Positions 61,374 to 64,000 of a DNA stretch of 64,000 nt are shown here, one piece after another. The stretch is from Pseudomonas sp. GL-B-19. Its GTDB lineage: Bacteria > Pseudomonadota > Gammaproteobacteria > Pseudomonadales > Pseudomonadaceae. Positions within the stretch are counted from its first letter, which is position 1, and each line of letters begins with the position of its first letter. The notes under the pieces are model-generated. The model saw nothing but the letters and a program-made list of their open reading frames with translations. It was not told where the DNA came from and ran no database searches. The position numbers were made by a program, and so were the translations under genes. The DNA is taken from contig NZ_JAHBDK010000010.1 of NCBI RefSeq assembly GCF_019956415.1, forward strand, positions 62,001-126,000, written 5' to 3'.

Positions 61374-61920
61374 ATGAAGCGCTTCATGCAAAGCGAACAT
61401 CGAGCCCTAAACACCTTACTTCCCGAGAGCCTCGACGACTACATCAGCGATACCAATCCGGTGCGAGTAGTCGACGCCTTCGCTGATGAAGTCGACCTGG
61501 GCAAGCTGGGTTTTTAAGGCGTCATTCCAGCCGGTTCTGATCGACCTGCTTACCACCCCGCGATCCTGCTGAAGATCTACTTCTACGGCTATCTCAACCG
61601 CATCCAGTCAAGTCGATGTTTGGAGCGTCAAGCTCAGCGCAACGCCGAACTGATGTGGTTGACCGGGCGTTTGATGCCTGACCTCAAGACCATCGCCAAC
61701 TTCCGAAAAGACAACAGCAAGGCCATCCAGGGCGGCTGTCGCCAGTAGTTGGAGAGAATCTGGTCGCCATCAATGGCAGTAAATTCAAAGCGATCAACAA
61801 CCGTGACCGCAATTTCACTAGCACCAAACTGAAGCGGCGAATGGAAGAGATTGAATCGAGCATCAACCGTTACGTGACAGCACTCGATGCTGCCGATCTG
61901 TTGGCGCTGATTGAAAATTG
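61374..61920 (+). pseudogene. IS1182-type transposase fragment 2 (multiply disrupted)
   Basis: Starts MKRFMQSEHRALNTLLPESL, then DTNPVRVVDAFADEVDLGKLGF, followed by TAA where Glu is expected. It reads on as IPAGSDRPAYHPAILLKIYF...LMWLTGRLMPDLKTIANFRKDNSKAIQGGCRQ, then jumps to LVAINGSKFKAINNRDRNFTSTKLKRRMEEIESSINRY. A block between the two parts is deleted. It is a different IS1182 member from fragment 1 and lies directly behind it. Confidence 0.85.
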
Positions 61921-62144
61921 ACCCAGGGCGGCTTGCTGATTTTTTGCATCAGCAATTGTGGATAAGCTTAGCAGCGGTGTCCCGCTAGCCAAGCGGGCGT
62001 CTGCGCTGGAGGTGCTGAAGTCGAAGTATGCCAAATCACGATGCATGGGGAGTTTTGCCATGTTCATCTGATGAAAGAACGAGGGGAGCACATGGCAGTT
62101 TTGCTTTTTTTGCCGACTCAAGGTTTTTTAGCCGGTGGGAGGTT

Positions 62145-62174
62145 TTGTAGAAGCGAGCAAGCTCGCCCCCACAA
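62145..62174. repeat. Single REP unit
   Basis: TTGTAGAAGCGAGCAAGCTC followed by GCCCCCACA forms a REP hairpin without partner. The gap from 61921 to 62217 otherwise has nothing clear. Confidence 0.65.
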
Positions 62175-62217
62175 AATTCGTACAGGAAGCAGGTACAGTG
62201 TTTACGAATCTGAACAG

Positions 62218-62682
62218 TCAGCCTTCACTGCCTTGCGGCACAACGCGGGCATTATTGCCTGCGCCCTGGATATACACCTTCGAGCCTTTAGCCAGGGACG
62301 GATTGATCGGTTGGGTCACCGACACCAGCACGCCACTGCTGACTCGCACGATGATCTGTTGTGCCTCGACCGGTTGGTCATACTTTTTCTTCTCGGCGTA
62401 GTTACCTCCAGCCGCACCGGCGAGTGCGCCGGCAACCATGGCGACGTCACGCCCGGTGCCACCCCCGATCAAGCTGCCAACCGCCAGACCGCCAAGGCCA
62501 CCGAGTACGGCGCCGACGCCACTGTCGTGGTTGGTCTGCATCTGCGTCAGCGATATCTGCTCGATCTTCCCTGAGCGAATCTCGATTTCACCGGCGCCGC
62601 CATCGGTTGACCCGACGGCGGAACAGGCACTTATCAGCACAGTCATCAACGTGACTGACAGCCAGGACAGAATTGCTTTCAT
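62218..62682 (-). CDS. Glycine-zipper 2TM outer-membrane lipoprotein (SlyB-like)
   Basis: A 154-residue lipoprotein from ATG 62682: signal MKAILSWLSVTLMTVLISAC with lipobox ISAC. The middle has the glycine-zipper segment GVGAVLGGLGGLAVGSLIGG followed by VAGALAGAAGGNYAEKK, typical of Rick_17kDa/SlyB proteins. The C-terminal part is a small beta domain (VEAQQIIVRVSSGVLVSVTQ). It should sit in the outer membrane and help its integrity. Third of three adjacent lipoprotein genes in one direction. Confidence 0.87.
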   Translation of the reverse strand: MKAILSWLSVTLMTVLISACSAVGSTDGGAGEIEIRSGKIEQISLTQMQTNHDSGVGAVLGGLGGLAVGSLIGGGTGRDVAMVAGALAGAAGGNYAEKKKYDQPVEAQQIIVRVSSGVLVSVTQPINPSLAKGSKVYIQGAGNNARVVPQGSEG

Positions 62683-62722
62683 TGCGGTGCACCTCGTTAT
62701 TGGTATTTGATGGCGATGCCTT

Positions 62723-63124
62723 TCAGCTGCGCCCCTGAATCGTTTCGATGTCCCGACTCCACAGAGGGCCTGTGATATAGGCGGCGACGGGTTGAATGCG
62801 GTCGTAGACGACAACGACGGCATTTGCGCCAAGTTTGGCGCCCTCTTCACGCAGTTTTTGTTCGACTTGGGTGATCGCCGGTGCCGGGTGGACCGTGGCA
62901 TCAATCAGTATTTCGCCCAACCGCACATAGGGTCTTGTCGGTTCTGAGCGTAACACCTGGACTTTGCTGGGCAAGGTCGGCGCGGGATGCTCGACCCCAA
63001 CGTAAGCGGTTGTCTGGGCGTCAACCGATGCGCAGGCACTTAACGCAAGCGCACTGGCAACGAGAGCCGCGACGAGCAACGGCCGCTTCAATCTTGAGAA
63101 TCGAAGCGATGAAGAGGGAGACAT
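62723..63124 (-). CDS. Hypothetical lipoprotein (133 aa)
   Basis: Signal sequence with lipobox LSAC (ALALSACASVDAQ). The mature domain includes RLGEILIDATVHPAPAITQVEQKLREEGAKLGANAVVVVYDR, the alpha/beta pattern of small YbjQ/heavy-metal-type or Rcs-like lipoprotein domains in which a helix precedes GANAVV. Function unknown. 40 bp upstream of the SlyB-like gene and 59 bp downstream of the DUF3313 gene, so probably co-transcribed. Confidence 0.8.
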   Translation of the reverse strand: MSPSSSLRFSRLKRPLLVAALVASALALSACASVDAQTTAYVGVEHPAPTLPSKVQVLRSEPTRPYVRLGEILIDATVHPAPAITQVEQKLREEGAKLGANAVVVVYDRIQPVAAYITGPLWSRDIETIQGRS

Positions 63125-63183
63125 GTCAGCATCCTCTGCTGGAATCTTATTGAGCCAAGGTCTGTTGGTAGTTCAATCAAGGC

Positions 63184-63861
63184 TCAACTGCGAATGAATG
63201 CCCACAGATCGGCGTTCAACCTGTCGATCGCTACCTTGAAGTCCTGAGCGGTGATCTTCTGGCTTTCATTTTCCAGGGTAGTGCCGAACACTTTGCGCAC
63301 GACTTTGGCTACGGTCTGGTTGGTTCTCGCATCGATTATCTCGGCCTCGATGAACAAAGTGCTGTCCTGATCGCGGTGGCCGGTGGCGGCCTGTGTTGCC
63401 CCGATCACGGCGGCGACCGGCACCACTTCATACCATTTCATCCCTTGGTTTTCGGCATTCACCCCGGTGATCGCCGCACGCATCAGCAGGGGTTTGGAGC
63501 CCGCCGGCGCAGCACTGGTGTTAGTCACCTCGCGGTATTTCTGACCCAGAGTGCTTTTGGCCTTACTGGTCATGTAGCTCTGGATATCCGTCAGCGTTTG
63601 CTGGCTGACCCGCTCATCGGGCTTGGGCGCGGGATAGAGCTCCAGTTTGTTGAATACCACGGTGTCATAGGCATTCGGGTTCCACGACGGACTGACCCAA
63701 CGCATGGCTGTGCCGCCGCTCGGCGTTTCGACCTGCTGCAAATTGTTGTAGTTGGACAGGTAGCCCGAGTATTGCTCGGTTTCAGTGACTTTCGATACGC
63801 AGCCGGTCAATAACAAGCTGCTCAGTGCGGCACCCGTTATCCATTTGTGCGAGAGGCTCAT
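63184..63861 (-). CDS. DUF3313 family lipoprotein
   Basis: A 225-residue lipoprotein: lipobox LTGC at residues 18-21 (ALSSLLLTGC). The mature part, from YSGYLSNYNNLQQVETPSGG through RWVSPSWNPNAYDTVVFNKLELYPAP, matches DUF3313, which folds as an alpha/beta domain and is found in outer-membrane or periplasmic proteins. First gene of the three-lipoprotein unit. Its upstream region is the second copy of the duplicated segment. Role unknown. Confidence 0.85.
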   Translation of the reverse strand: MSLSHKWITGAALSSLLLTGCVSKVTETEQYSGYLSNYNNLQQVETPSGGTAMRWVSPSWNPNAYDTVVFNKLELYPAPKPDERVSQQTLTDIQSYMTSKAKSTLGQKYREVTNTSAAPAGSKPLLMRAAITGVNAENQGMKWYEVVPVAAVIGATQAATGHRDQDSTLFIEAEIIDARTNQTVAKVVRKVFGTTLENESQKITAQDFKVAIDRLNADLWAFIRS

Positions 63862-63876
63862 ATAACGGTACTCCTT

Positions 63877-64000
63877 GAGGGATGTGTTCCTGAATGTACT
63901 TTATTCAAGGTCAGACCTTGTGGCCTCAGCCCTTTCGGCAATAGGGCCACTGGATCTCAGCCTGAGCAATCGAACGACTGCTTGCCAACTGCAAGCAGTC
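63877..64000. repeat. Duplicated intergenic segment, copy 2 (reaches the window edge)
   Basis: Aligns with 58722-58846. It begins 15 bp upstream of the DUF3313 start codon and thus includes the likely promoter region of the lipoprotein operon. It may extend past the window. Confidence 0.85.

Overview
The window is a stretch of Pseudomonas chromosome, most likely from the P. fluorescens group. This rests on the high-GC coding bias, the gene families (MnhA-G antiporter with fused A subunit, AlkC with an Ig-like tail, DUF6124, DUF2789, a DksA2-type protein, many GGDEF and ABC genes) and the REP hairpins of the 'GGGAGCGAGC..GCTCGC' type between genes. No rRNA, tRNA or CRISPR array was found. It is housekeeping and accessory metabolism on the left, and an increasingly patchy, scarred region on the right.

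Layout. 1-8.6 kb: a truncated polysaccharide deacetylase, then an amino-acid uptake regulon: a GntR/FCD repressor, an Aap-like ABC transporter whose ATPase is split off from the binding-protein/permease operon, RidA, an ornithine-cyclodeaminase-like protein and a CapA-family phosphoesterase. Near-identical GTATAC-centred palindromes lie in both promoter regions. 8.7-19.3 kb: YedK/HMCES, AzlCD, two diguanylate cyclases, a LysR regulator, PpnN, a secreted alpha/beta hydrolase and an orphan OmpR-type regulator. 19.8-21.3 kb: an isolated phage-type lysis module (membrane protein, GH104 endolysin, Rz with embedded Rz1) without any phage structural genes. 21.4-26.5 kb: flavin enzymes, an XRE-cupin regulator and a DMT exporter. 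26.8-32.9 kb: the complete mnhACDEFG cation/proton antiporter operon with overlapping genes.

33-41.4 kb: an orphan OpuAC-type binding protein, several small conserved proteins, a chemoreceptor with a C-terminal extension, a DksA2-type protein, GST and AlkC. 41.5-46 kb: a phosphodiesterase with a hybrid 5' end, and an AT-richer pair (2OG-Fe oxygenase plus family 2 glycosyltransferase) that looks acquired. 45.8-50 kb: a LuxR regulator divergent from a nitrilase-superfamily amidohydrolase, a polyamine-type binding protein and a P1 aminopeptidase, probably an amide or peptide scavenging unit. 50-52.3 kb: GFA protein and an aliphatic nitrilase divergent from an HxlR regulator.

52.3-64 kb: stress and orphan genes (UspA tandem, adenosine-specific kinase, DUF1232, an outer-membrane channel-like protein, DUF1254, three lipoproteins) interleaved with decay: a thermostable-hemolysin / response-regulator / sensor-kinase remnant produced by deletion, a MITE with 21-bp perfect inverted repeats, two broken IS1182-type transposases, and a roughly 125-bp intergenic segment present twice. 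The right third has clearly been reworked by mobile elements.
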